This document shows, in pieces, positions 1 to 9,266 of a stretch of 64,000 nucleotides of DNA (its first letter is position 1; every line of letters begins with the position of its first letter). The notes under the pieces are model-generated. The model saw nothing but the letters and a program-made list of their open reading frames with translations, did not search any database and had not been told where the DNA came from. The stretch is from Typha latifolia (Eukaryota; Streptophyta; Magnoliopsida; Poales; Typhaceae). The translations under genes were made by a program, and so were the position numbers. Where the stretch lies: positions 2,305,188 to 2,369,187 of the forward strand of contig CM034101.1 of NCBI GenBank assembly GCA_019914945.1. The letters run 5' to 3'.

Positions 1-1156
1 CGACTTTTAGATTTCTTATTCCCCCATTTCACATGGTAGACCTAAATTGAGCCACTAGTACTCTATATGGTCCTTATGCTGGACGGTAAGACCAAATTAA
101 ATTACCATTACCTAGTTAATAGAGATGTGTCCAGCTAACAATATATAATTCCTCATTCTCTTTCTTCTAATCATATCTTATCGGTCAAATACAATATTAC
201 CATGGTTCTTTATACTTCTAAGTGAGGACCGCCTCTTGTTGATTACTAACAAAGCCAGAACAATCCATCATGTGATTCTGCTCCTACCATGAGACCATAA
301 ATTTATCTACGGATAGTGCAAAAAAGAATGAGAACATAATGTAGACCCACGTAGCATATAAATACTATTGCCACTTAAATTATTTATCCCATCGCTACTC
401 TTGCCCTAGTTGATTCCCAACTTTCTGCTAGAACTCAATAATCTATATTAGCAAGCACATGTTTATAACTCCAATCAGTTAATCAAAGATTCAAAATAAG
501 GCAATGTAAACCAGTACAGATGCATATTGATGCAAAATGTAGCTTGTGCAAAGCCAATAATTCTCCCAGATATATTTACAGTAATCTAATAAGAAATAGC
601 TTACTAGCTTACCTTAAATTCATTCCCAATTATTATATCACATATTAAACTTTCTCAATATAAATTATAAGACCAGAACGAGGATAATACAGCTAGAACG
701 CAAGCTAGCTTATCTTAGGTCAGACAGCACAGAGACAGTAAACAAGGTAAAGGCTGATATCTTCTGTCTCAAGCGCAGACTAACTGTTACCATGTTCTGA
801 ACTAAAAACTTACATGACAAGCTACTAAAGTCACTATAGCAATTGCTATCAATTACAGGTTGTTCAAAGGTTAAGAAGGGATCAGAAATAGCCCTTAGAT
901 ATTGAGTGAATCTTCTACTCTAGTGTCCGATTATTTTTCCTTAAAAAGATTGCCTAACGAGAGAAAGTATGGAATTCTATCTGCCATTAAATTCAGCGAA
1001 GGGAAACCGAAGAACATCTATCATGTACAATATAACTCCTAAACTAAACAAGAACACTGATCCTGCTTAAAATTTTGGATTCCAAACAACAGCTTCCAAC
1101 TTCTCAATAATGGAGTAGAATTCTTAAAGTTCAAAGCAAAAGGCCATCTTGCTTAC
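1..1156 (-). other. Intron 2 of Cactin (partial)
   Basis: This is AT-rich non-coding sequence downstream, on the minus strand, of the exon 2 donor at 1155-1156. Neither strand shows a reading frame that continues the Cactin family sequence (expected next motif FVWRKK), so the next exon probably lies outside the window. No repeats stand out. Confidence 0.6.
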
Positions 1157-1679
1157 TTCTCCGTAAGATTTGAATCCCCAAAAGGGTTGGAATCGTTCGA
1201 ATATCCGGAAACCGCGCTCGCCTTCAGTTTCTTAGCCACCCTCAAAGCCTAAAGACAATCAATCAAAACCCTAAATAAATTTCATTTTAAAAAAAACGGG
1301 GGGAAGGGGGGGGGGGGCGCAAACCAGATACCATACAACACAAAAACCCTAGAGACGAATCGAAAGGCAAAAGGAATACCTTCTTCTGGGCTTTCTTCGC
1401 CATGTACTCCACGATCTCCTCCTCAGTAACATCTTTCGACGACTTACTTCGGCGCCTCCCACGGCCCTCCTCCTCGGATCCGGAACGCGACGACTCATCC
1501 CCGCTACCACTCTCATCACCAGAGGAGCTCCTCCTCCGCCGGCGGTCCCGGTGACTTTCTCCGTGGCGGCGGCGGCGGCGGCGGCTCCGGCTTCGGGAGG
1601 AGGAGCTTTTCCGCCTCTCGGATTCGGATTCGGATTCATCGTCCTCCTCGGAAGAAGGGGTTCGGCGACGCCTCCCCAT
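1157..1679 (-). CDS. CACTIN: Cactin, 5' part (coding exons 1 and 2; gene runs off the left edge)
   Basis: Two exons can be joined: 1380..1679 (ATG at 1679, 100 codons, phase 0) and 1157..1248 (30 codons plus two bases). The intron at 1249..1379 is only 131 bp, with a GT donor and a TTTAG acceptor. The N-terminus is low-complexity, rich in Arg, Ser and acidic residues, as in plant Cactin. It is followed by EYMAKKAQKK across the junction into ALRVAKKLKA, then SGYSNDSNPFGDSNLTE, which I recognise as the conserved Cactin N-terminal block. Cactin is a nuclear protein linked to spliceosome function; in Arabidopsis it is needed for embryo development. The cactin mid domain and C-terminal domain are not in the window. 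Exon 2 ends in phase 2 before a GTAAGC donor, and I could not find exon 3 in positions 1-1150, so that stretch is read as intron 2. The ATG at 1679 is preferred because upstream codons in frame carry no family similarity. Confidence 0.88.
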
Positions 1680-2125
1680 TCTGAAAGAGGCGGGATGTGC
1701 TCTGCTCTTTGCCGACTTATTATTAAGACTAGAAACGAGAGTAGCTTGAGGTAGCGCTAGAAGTGATCGTCGGGCTTTCAGGCCGGGCTGGGCCACAACA
1801 GGCTCACACTAGGTTCGGCCCGGTCCCAGTCAAGCAACTTCAGCCCGGCTTGAGGCTAGAGTTTATGGATTTTCCATTACCAAAAAAAAAAAGAATAATG
1901 ACCAAAACGGAGGGCTATCCGTTTCATTCAACGTTTTTATATAAAAATAAAATTTTAACTTAAGTTGCTGAAACATTTAATTTAAACGGATTGAATGTTT
2001 TAGAATGAGATAAAAATACGGAACTATACTTTGATCTCAGAATTAACGAGTTAAAAAAAATAAAAAGAATTAGGAAAACCATGCCACAAATGCTTTTCCA
2101 ATTTTACAGGATTGACAGCAGAGAA
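1680..2125. promoter_or_regulatory. Cactin upstream region / 3' flank of the first MFS gene
   Basis: This 446 bp separates the Cactin ATG from the stop of the next minus-strand gene. Positions 1770-1850 are rich in GGGCC-type sequence. TGGGCC at 1789-1794 matches the site II core common upstream of plant housekeeping genes. Positions 1939-1976 resemble a segment at 23954-23991, suggesting a dispersed repeat fragment. The exact transcription start cannot be read. Confidence 0.45.
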
Positions 2126-3904
2126 TTAAAAGACATTCCTTTGTGAAGTTTGAATTGAATCAATCCCCTTCAGACTTTCCTTCTCATCTAATTTCTCTTT
2201 CTCTACAGAAGACTTCGTCTCCTCTGCTTTACTCTCTCCCTCCAACCCCTCTCTAAACCTCGCATATATATCCCCTCTGTAGAATTCTTTAGTCCTCCAT
2301 GCCAGTAATAACATCACGAGAGCTCCGGCGAGCGTCACCGCCGTGATAATGAGAAACGAACGCTTAAAGCACTGCACTCCAATGCAGGTCAACGACTTCC
2401 CTGACGACGATGGAACCAGTTTATGGCCGTTCTGCTTCATGGCCTCTCTGTCGTACAAGTATCCGGCGACTCTCACGTTGAGGATGTAGGAGCCCACCGG
2501 GCTCGCCATCCCGCCGAAGTTATATAATGTGGAGTAGTACTTGAGGCCGAAGAGCTCTGATATGATGGAGAGGATCAACGGCATGGCGGCGCCGAAGCAG
2601 AAGCCGATGATGATGGAAGCGGCGTAGAGGGAGCCCGGAACGCCGAAGGCGACGAGGAGGTGGCCGAGGCAGGAAACGAGGAGGACGAAGGCGAACATGA
2701 GTGGGCGAGGGAGCTTGTATTTGGCTAGTAGGATCTCCGACGCGAATCCGGAGGCAACGCGGCCCGTGTAGTTCCATATGCTGATGAGGGAGACGAAGGT
2801 GGCGATGCTCTTGGCCGGGTAGCCCAGAGACTCGCCTATCTGGCCCATGTTGTCGATTGCGGTCAACGTGCCGCCGACGCCGAAGACGGTGGAGACGAAG
2901 AGGAGGAACATGTCGACGCTGACGAGCGCTTGGAGGATCGAGTAGTCCTCGCCTCGATTTGGGGATTTGAAGATCTTTACAATGCGAGACAAAGTGAAAT
3001 TTGTAGTATTTTTACTGCTAGCATTGCTCAGGATGGTGGTGGTGGGAGGAGAAAGGGGGATTTTTTTTGGTGGGTGGTTTTGTTTAGAGATGGAGATCTC
3101 TTCTCTTATTACGACGGCGAGAGGGAGGATGAAGAGGAGGAAGAGGACGACGGCGGCGCTGCCAGCGTACTCGGCGCGTGTGAAGGCGAATTTCTTCTGG
3201 AGGATGATTACGACCATGAGATACGCGGCGAGGGCGAGGGAGACGTAGAGGAAGTTGCAGAAGACCTTGAACTCGTTCGACAAGCGATTTGGGGGAATGA
3301 TGCGGATGGTGCGAAGGAACACGGCGGAGATCGCCGCGGGGAGCCAGGCAATGAGCAAGACGAGAGACTTGGAGTCGTGGCCGCCGTAGAAGGCGAGGTA
3401 GAGCTGAGTGAAGACGGCACCGCTGAGACCGACGAAGCCTTTTAGAAGCCCGAGGACGATGCCGCGGCTCTCGGGGAAGTTCTTGACGCAGGTGACGAGC
3501 GCGCCGGTGTTGGCAAAGGACTGGGAGTTGGCGCCGACGCAGATGTAGAGGCACATCTGCCACACGTGCGGGCGAGGTGTGCGGCCAGTGATGGAGAGGT
3601 AGACCATGAGGTAACCGAAGAGGTTGGTGGCGGAGCCGACGGCGAGGATGAGCCAGGTCGGGGTGACCTCAGCGAGGAGGCCGGCGTGGATGCCGACGTT
3701 GGCGCCGAGATCCTTAAAAAAGCTCAGAGTGTTGAGCGTCTGCTGGTTGTAACCAAGGGAGGATTTAATGTCGGCGGAGTAGATGGCGAAGATGTAGGTG
3801 GCGCCGGCCGCGGACATGATGAGGAAGGAGGCGAACGCCATGAACCATCGGCCGGAGAGCATCTGGACTGCCAGGCCCATTGGCCCGGACGATAAAGATG
3901 ACAT
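2126..3904 (-). CDS. Nodulin-like / major facilitator superfamily membrane transporter (NFD4-like), copy 1
   Basis: This is an intact intronless 592-codon frame with ATG at 3904. The protein has the plant nodulin-like domain joined to MFS_1 (the family of Arabidopsis AT2G39210 and AT2G28120). The N-terminal half opens with GRWFMAFASFLIM near residue 18, then GYNQQTLNTLSFFKDLGAN and the block WQMCLYICVGANSQSFANTG around 115-133. A hydrophilic loop at about 270-320 precedes the second half, which carries GGTLTAIDNMGQIG and LKYYSTLYNFG. About twelve hydrophobic segments are visible. The C-tail from about 560 is charged and Glu/Lys-rich, probably cytosolic. Substrates of this family are mostly unknown, so no substrate is assigned. 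The paralogue 6654..8525 lies upstream on the same strand, so the two are a tandem duplication. At residues 440-441 this copy has AM where the paralogue has QW. The leader just upstream (3907-3950) is a GA-rich repeat on the gene strand. Confidence 0.93.
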   Translation of the reverse strand: MSSLSSGPMGLAVQMLSGRWFMAFASFLIMSAAGATYIFAIYSADIKSSLGYNQQTLNTLSFFKDLGANVGIHAGLLAEVTPTWLILAVGSATNLFGYLMVYLSITGRTPRPHVWQMCLYICVGANSQSFANTGALVTCVKNFPESRGIVLGLLKGFVGLSGAVFTQLYLAFYGGHDSKSLVLLIAWLPAAISAVFLRTIRIIPPNRLSNEFKVFCNFLYVSLALAAYLMVVIILQKKFAFTRAEYAGSAAVVLFLLFILPLAVVIREEISISKQNHPPKKIPLSPPTTTILSNASSKNTTNFTLSRIVKIFKSPNRGEDYSILQALVSVDMFLLFVSTVFGVGGTLTAIDNMGQIGESLGYPAKSIATFVSLISIWNYTGRVASGFASEILLAKYKLPRPLMFAFVLLVSCLGHLLVAFGVPGSLYAASIIIGFCFGAAMPLILSIISELFGLKYYSTLYNFGGMASPVGSYILNVRVAGYLYDREAMKQNGHKLVPSSSGKSLTCIGVQCFKRSFLIITAVTLAGALVMLLLAWRTKEFYRGDIYARFREGLEGESKAEETKSSVEKEKLDEKESLKGIDSIQTSQRNVF

Positions 3905-4480
3905 CTTCTCTATCTCTCTCTCTCTTTCTCTCTACTCTTCTCTATCTCTAAACTCTATAAAGAGAAAGGCCATAGCTAGACTGGCATTGTTTCTATACCA
4001 ATTAAAATTGTTGCAAGATAGTTACAAATAACACCCTATAAATTCATTATTTCATGGGCAACTTTTTCTATGCTAATGAACTTAGTAAGTGGCATTTGGT
4101 CCCGTGAACCAGCAAGTGGTAGTCGGTTTCCTTCTCCACCTCCTCCTTTATATCCTTCTATGTCGTTTTCCTTCTTTCTAGATAAGATTCTCCGAAGGAG
4201 GTCCGTTACTGAAACATCCAGATCAATGATAGCAAAATTAGTCAACGGTCATGGCTAAATTTTTGGATGTAACTTACGATCTTTAAAACAATGTCGGATA
4301 GGAACGTAGGATCAGCTTTTAGGTCGTTGATCCGCACCGACATTTGAACACAATCGTTTCAGATAAGGACTTGTTTGGGTTCGACTCGAGTTAGCCCAAT
4401 CTTGTCCAAACTAACCTACTTTAGTTCTGGGCTTAGCCCATTTGGCCCATTTTATAGGTAGTTGGTTAGATATATTTTTC

Positions 4481-4820
4481 TCTCGAGCATAGTCTAATGG
4501 TCATTGATATATGTTTCTTAGTCTCGCTCTGCTTTGGGTCATTGATAACTTAGAAAAAATACTATATTTGAAATTAGACGAAAGATTCCACTTCTATATA
4601 TTTTTTTATCAAATAAGATGCTATGTTTATAAATAATTATAATAAGGGGTTCGTTTATAACACTGTCAAAAAAAAAAATAGTGTTATTTATAATGTTCTT
4701 TAAAATATAAGTTTCTCTTACCTAACACCACATGACATTGTTAAATAATCTCAAGCATAGACTGATGGTCATTGATATATGTTTCTTAACCACTCTCTGC
4801 TTGGGGTTCTACTATAACTT
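4481..4820. repeat. Imperfect direct duplication (two units about 70 bp)
   Basis: The unit at 4481-4550 (starting TCTCGAGCATAGTCTAATGG) recurs at 4749-4820 (starting TCTCAAGCATAGACTGATGG). Both share GGTCATTGATATATGTTTCT and a following CTCTGCTT-GGG segment. The spacing is about 268 bp. Both units are in the same orientation and carry scattered substitutions, so the copying is not recent. Confidence 0.65.
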
Positions 4821-5343
4821 GATGATGGAAGTAAGTAGGAAACAACCTCGGTTAATCGTGATTAAATATCTAATCACTCTTCTCAAATCAATTCAAGATT
4901 AAATAAGTGATTGTTAGGCCACCAAATCTCATGGATATGAGGATGGGCTTGATATAAATCTTATCAAAAAAGAAATAGGAGGAAAAAAGAAAAAGAAAAA
5001 GAATGTGCCTGTCTCATATTACCTAACTAATATTTGTGATTGGCCTATTAATATAATCTCGCATGCACCTCCCAGAGATCCAGCTCAACTAATCCATAGA
5101 CAGATCTATATCTTTTAATAATTTTCCATTTCATAGTTTTGAGATTATGATCGTATGATGATTACAAAATGAATCAACTACACACAGAGCCTTCATAAAC
5201 TATATAATATTTATTTCCCCAATGATATTATTGTAAAATATCAAATAACTATTTTACCTTCATTTTATTTCTTTCTTTCTTTCTTTAATAATAATACTAA
5301 AATATTCTTAGAGAATCTAAAATTAATCACATGACTATCAAAC

Positions 5344-5482
5344 AGTATTTTTTTAACAGAAAAATCTAACAAATAATGACTAATATAAGGAATAATTTTG
5401 ATGTTTTACGCATTGATTCCCTTAATTATGTAAAACATCAAAAATGTTCTTTATCCTTTAGAATTTTCTGTTAAAAAATACT
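5344..5482. repeat. Foldback (MITE-like) element
   Basis: The left arm starts AGTATTTTTTTAACAGAAAA at 5344 and ends TTTTGATGTTTTAC at about 5409. The right arm, 5430-5482, is its inverted counterpart, starting GTAAAACATCAAAA and ending TTTTCTGTTAAAAAATACT. The loop is about 20 bp. The structure would fold into a long hairpin and has no coding capacity, as expected of a small non-autonomous inverted-repeat element. No clear target-site duplication could be fixed by eye. Confidence 0.65.
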
Positions 5483-6653
5483 ACCACCTCAAGTTTCATT
5501 TATTTTCTTCATTTTCCTCCCTTTGTAATCTTTAATTTATTTTCTTTTTGTATATTTTTCCCTTTAATCTTATAACTTGGTGTCGCCCATTATTTCTATG
5601 TGTATAGGCAATAATTCAAAGAGTCCTGATATAATTATTCCTAAAAAATTAAAATAAATCAATCCCCATCTTCTCTGGTGGCCTGATTTCATTGACATCT
5701 CTAATGCAAGTCATGACCAAGCTTTGCAGTGGGTCATTTAATTTGTACCTTAGATTAACTTTCCAATATTTAAACATATATATTTTACTTGTGAAATATT
5801 GACAAGCATATACTCATATATTTCCATGTTATTTGGGCTCCCTCATCTCTCTAATAGAAGGGAGAGATATGTCTCTGGATCTTATGCAAAATTAAGCCTA
5901 ACCTTAAACACTATTTAGCATGAGATCAAGTGTAGGGACAAAACCACTAGAAATTTAAATTAGAGACAGGAACATTAATTAGATCTTCCATCCAAATCTT
6001 TGGCCTTATCCATCACATGTAATTTAATTTCATCTTTCTTAGGAAACAAAAAAGAGAGGGATACTTCCTTTTTCTTCTTTTCCTTAATATTGTCACCATC
6101 CTAATCTTCCAAAATGTTGCAAAGTTAAAAGAAATAGTTTTAGAAAAAGTACAAAACTGCTCAAAGTTAGAGCATTTGGAGTTAATTGATGTGCAAAGAC
6201 CTACCAAATGTCCAATAATTGAGGTACATAACAGCCTGTAATTAGTTGTCTAAAATGTAACCCAACCGACTTAGTCTGTTGTTTTGCCCATAAATTAGAA
6301 GTTCATAAGTTAATTATAAGATAAACAAAAAGGGTCGAGAGAGAGCCTAAATTTAAGCTCTCCAGTCCCAGATATGGTGAAGCTTGATGTATATATGTAT
6401 GTATATAAGTAATAAGTACTTTTTAATCAAATTTACTTTCCAAACAATTAAAACTAACCAGTCAAATTAGCAGCTTAGGCTCAAATCAAACAAGCCCTAA
6501 ATAACCACATTTCCTGCACTACACTGCAAGCAGATTAAAAAAATAAAGATAGAAGAAAAGTATAATCCAAGTACGTTTTTAGTAGTACTACAAGTCAAAC
6601 CAAGAAGTAACTTTCATTTCTTTGTATATTGATCGATATACCCTTCTCCTACC

Positions 6654-8525
6654 TTAGCCTTTGCCACCATTAACCACCTCTCCCTCTTTCTCTTCTCCTC
6701 CACTAGACCTTCCCACCTCCACAGATCCCCTCTCTCCAACCTGCACCATCTTCACCTCTCCACCACTCGCCGTATCCTCCTCATTCACCGCCGCCGCAGC
6801 CGCGTCCGCCCCCCCGTCTTTAAACTTCGCGTATATATCCCCTTGGTAGAACTTCCTAGTTCTCCATACCAACACCAGCGACACGATCGCTCCGAGAACC
6901 GTCACCGCTGTTATAATTAGAAAAGAGAGCTTAAAGCACTGCACTCCCATGCACGTCAAGTCGTCTCTGGCCTTCCCCACCACTCCCCTGTTCTGCTTCG
7001 CCGCCTCGCGGTCGTACAAATGCCCGGCGACCCGCACGTTGAGTATGTAGGACCCGATCGGGCTCGCGACGGCGCCGAAGTTGTAGAGGGTGGAGTAGTA
7101 CTTGAGGCCGAAGACCTCGGAGATGATGGCGAAGAGCAACGGCCATTGCGCGCCGAAGCAGAAGCCGATGATGACCGATGCCAGGTAGAGGGATTTCGGC
7201 ACGCCGAAGGCGATAAGAAGGTGGCCGACGCAGGAGAGGAGGAGGATGATGGTGAGCATTAGCGGGCGGGGGAACCTGTATTTGGAAAGGAAGATCTCAG
7301 ACGCGAAGCCAGCGGTGACGCGGCCGGCGTAGTTCCATATACTGATGAGGGAGACGAAGGTGCTGATGCTCCGGGTCGGGTAGCCGAGGGATTGCCCGAT
7401 TTGTCCCATGTTGTCTATGGCGGTCAACGTTCCACCGACGCCGCAGATGGTGGCGAAGAATAGGACGAGCATGTCGACGCTGACGAGGGCTTGGAGGATG
7501 GAGTAGTCGTCGCCTCTCGCCGGAGCCCTGAACATGTTTGTGACAGAAGAAAGCTTCGAACTGTTCGAATTCTCCGAGCTCAGCACTTCTTCGGGAACTT
7601 TAGCTACCACCGGCGGCGGCTCTTCGACGACGGTGATAGCAGTGGGAGGAGTATTAATCTCTTGCTGCTTTCTCCTAAAGATCTTGATCTCTTCTTTAAT
7701 GACGACGGCTAGGGGAAGGAAGAGGAGGAAGAGAAGAATGGCGGCGCTGATGCTATACTCGGAGTGGGAGAAGGTAACACTGTTCTCCACGACGATCATG
7801 ACAAGGAGGTAGGTGGCGAGGGCGATGGAGACGTAGAGGAAGCAGAAGAACGGCTTCGTCTCCCCGGGCTGCCGCACGTACGGCATGATGCGGATGGTGT
7901 GGACGAAGACGATGGAGATGGCGGCGGGGAGCCAGGCGATGAGCAGGACGAGGGACTTGGAATCGTCGCCGTAGATGGCAAGGTAGAGCTGAGTAAAGAT
8001 GGCTCCGCTGAGGCCGACAAAACCTTTCAGAAGCCCGAGCACGATGCCGCGGCTCTCGGGGAAATTCTTGACGCAGGTGACGAGCGCGCCTGTGTTGGCG
8101 AACGACTGGGAGTTGGCACCGACGCAGATGTAGAGGCACATCTGCCACACGTGAGGACGCGCGGTGCGGCCGGTGATGGCCAGGTAGATCATGATGTAGC
8201 CGAAGAGGTTCATGGCGGCGCCCATGGCGAGGACGACCCACGGCGGGGTGACCTCGTTGATGAGCCCGGAGAGGATCCCCACGTTGGCCCCGAGATCCTT
8301 ATAAAAACTCAGCGTGTTGAGAGTCTGCTGATTGTATCCGAGGGAGGATTTGATGTCCTTCGAGTAGATGCTGAAGATGTATGTGGCGCCGGCAGCCGCC
8401 ATGATGAGGAAGGAGGCGAAGACCATGAACCACCGGCCTTGGACGACGCGGACGGCGAACCGGAGGTTGAGGAAGCTGCGGAGAGGGGAGGCGGCATCGC
8501 CGTTCCCGCCGCCGGCGAAGACCAT
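6654..8525 (-). CDS. Nodulin-like / major facilitator superfamily membrane transporter (NFD4-like), copy 2
   Basis: This is an intact intronless frame of 623 codons with ATG at 8525. It aligns end to end with 2126..3904: a GRWFMVFASFLIM opening, GYNQQTLNTLSFYKDLGAN, WQMCLYICVGANSQSFANTG, GGTLTAIDNMGQIG, GFCFGAQWPLLFAIISE and LKYYSTLYNFG. It therefore has the nodulin-like plus MFS_1 layout with about twelve membrane segments. Compared with copy 1 it has a Gly-rich N-terminal extension, a longer central loop (about 275-330, rich in Pro, Val and Glu) and a longer C-tail of Ala, Glu and Gly. It keeps QW where copy 1 has AM; QW is what I recall as usual in the family. GC content is high throughout, in contrast to the flanking DNA. 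A TATA-like sequence lies about 75 bp upstream of the ATG. The substrate is not known. Confidence 0.93.
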   Translation of the reverse strand: MVFAGGGNGDAASPLRSFLNLRFAVRVVQGRWFMVFASFLIMAAAGATYIFSIYSKDIKSSLGYNQQTLNTLSFYKDLGANVGILSGLINEVTPPWVVLAMGAAMNLFGYIMIYLAITGRTARPHVWQMCLYICVGANSQSFANTGALVTCVKNFPESRGIVLGLLKGFVGLSGAIFTQLYLAIYGDDSKSLVLLIAWLPAAISIVFVHTIRIMPYVRQPGETKPFFCFLYVSIALATYLLVMIVVENSVTFSHSEYSISAAILLFLLFLPLAVVIKEEIKIFRRKQQEINTPPTAITVVEEPPPVVAKVPEEVLSSENSNSSKLSSVTNMFRAPARGDDYSILQALVSVDMLVLFFATICGVGGTLTAIDNMGQIGQSLGYPTRSISTFVSLISIWNYAGRVTAGFASEIFLSKYRFPRPLMLTIILLLSCVGHLLIAFGVPKSLYLASVIIGFCFGAQWPLLFAIISEVFGLKYYSTLYNFGAVASPIGSYILNVRVAGHLYDREAAKQNRGVVGKARDDLTCMGVQCFKLSFLIITAVTVLGAIVSLVLVWRTRKFYQGDIYAKFKDGGADAAAAAVNEEDTASGGEVKMVQVGERGSVEVGRSSGGEEKEGEVVNGGKG

Positions 8526-8599
8526 CGCTGCAGTTGGTGGTCGCTAATAGTTGGGGATCGATGTCTTTGTGTGGGAATTAATGGAGAAGGAGAGGGAGG

Positions 8600-8607
8600 A
8601 TATATAG
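8600..8607 (-). promoter_or_regulatory. TATA box candidate of MFS copy 2
   Basis: On the minus strand the sequence reads CTATATAT, 75 bp upstream of the ATG at 8525. It is followed by a purine/pyrimidine-skewed leader. Position and context fit a core promoter, but the start of transcription is inferred. Confidence 0.5.
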
Positions 8608-9016
8608 CAGCGCGTGTGGAGTAGAGTAGTTTGATGATGAATAGAATGATAGGTGTGTGGATTGACTCGGGGAGCGGAGGAAAGGACTTGCGAGAGGAAA
8701 GCCAGGTTGATTGGGATTTGTGGTTTTGCTTTATTTTATTTAGATACTAAAGGGAAATTTACAATTCTCACCCTTGGATATGGAATAATGCACTTTTGGA
8801 AAATACTTCAATATGTCTTATATGTCTTTAGAATTTATAATCTTAATCTCCAACAACCTATATTCATAAGCGGTATCGATTTCAAAACTAAATTACGTAA
8901 AAATAAATAGGCATATTAATTAATATGCGTCCCTAATTTTTAGATTAAGTTTTATTCTTCCGTTAAGATTTCTTTCTTTTATATATGATTGTGATAGATA
9001 TACATTAATTATAGGA

Positions 9017-9217
9017 GATATCATTTAATATTAAATAATTTAAATTTGACTATTTTGAGATAAACTTTAATTTAAATATGATTATATATTTTTATATATT
9101 ATTAAATTTTATTTTAAATCAATCTTACACTAATAAGAGATATATATAAATAATTAAAAAACAATCAAAGAGATAAAATTTAATCAAGTTAATTATAAAA
9201 AGACATCAGTACTCTTA
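9017..9217 (+). repeat. Dispersed repeat, copy A (relative at 38139-38352)
   Basis: The segment shares long runs with 38139-38352 in the same orientation: AATTTAAATTTGAC near its start, then CTAATAAGAGATATAT, and TATAAAAAGA near its end, with the intervening sequence alignable by eye. It lies directly before an (AT)n tract. It looks like a diverged copy of a non-coding interspersed repeat. Its class is unknown. Confidence 0.6.
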
Positions 9218-9218
9218 T

Positions 9219-9222
<4 letters not shown>

Positions 9223-9264
<42 letters not shown>
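9223..9264. repeat. (AT)n microsatellite, about 42 bp
   Basis: This is an uninterrupted AT dinucleotide run. It directly follows dispersed repeat copy A. It is followed by ATTACTCTCAGTTAAGG, which also appears in inverted orientation near 39795-39812. Confidence 0.9.

Positions 9265-9266
<2 letters not shown>

Larger units (their letters stand above)
3905..6653. other. Intergenic region between the two MFS genes
   Basis: This 2.7 kb AT-rich spacer includes the promoter of copy 1 and the 3' flank of copy 2. It holds a GA/CT-repeat leader next to 3904, a direct duplication (4481-4550 and 4749-4820) and a foldback element (5344-5482), listed separately. Short open frames at 4036-4258 and 6013-6207 show no family resemblance. 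I see no gene. Confidence 0.6.

Noticed and set aside
1303..1318. Poly-G tract as a possible G-quadruplex regulatory site
   Set aside because: It lies in Cactin intron 1 with only one long G run; there is no evidence of function.
1349..1754. Ala-rich and Arg-rich frames overlapping Cactin exon 1
   Set aside because: They are alternative frames of a trinucleotide-rich Arg/Ser coding segment. The Cactin frame is fixed by the join to exon 2.
7764..8624. Open frame of 286 codons on the plus strand
   Set aside because: It lies opposite MFS copy 2. Its Glu/Asp/Gly-rich translation is what the reverse strand of a GC-rich membrane-protein gene gives, so it is a shadow.
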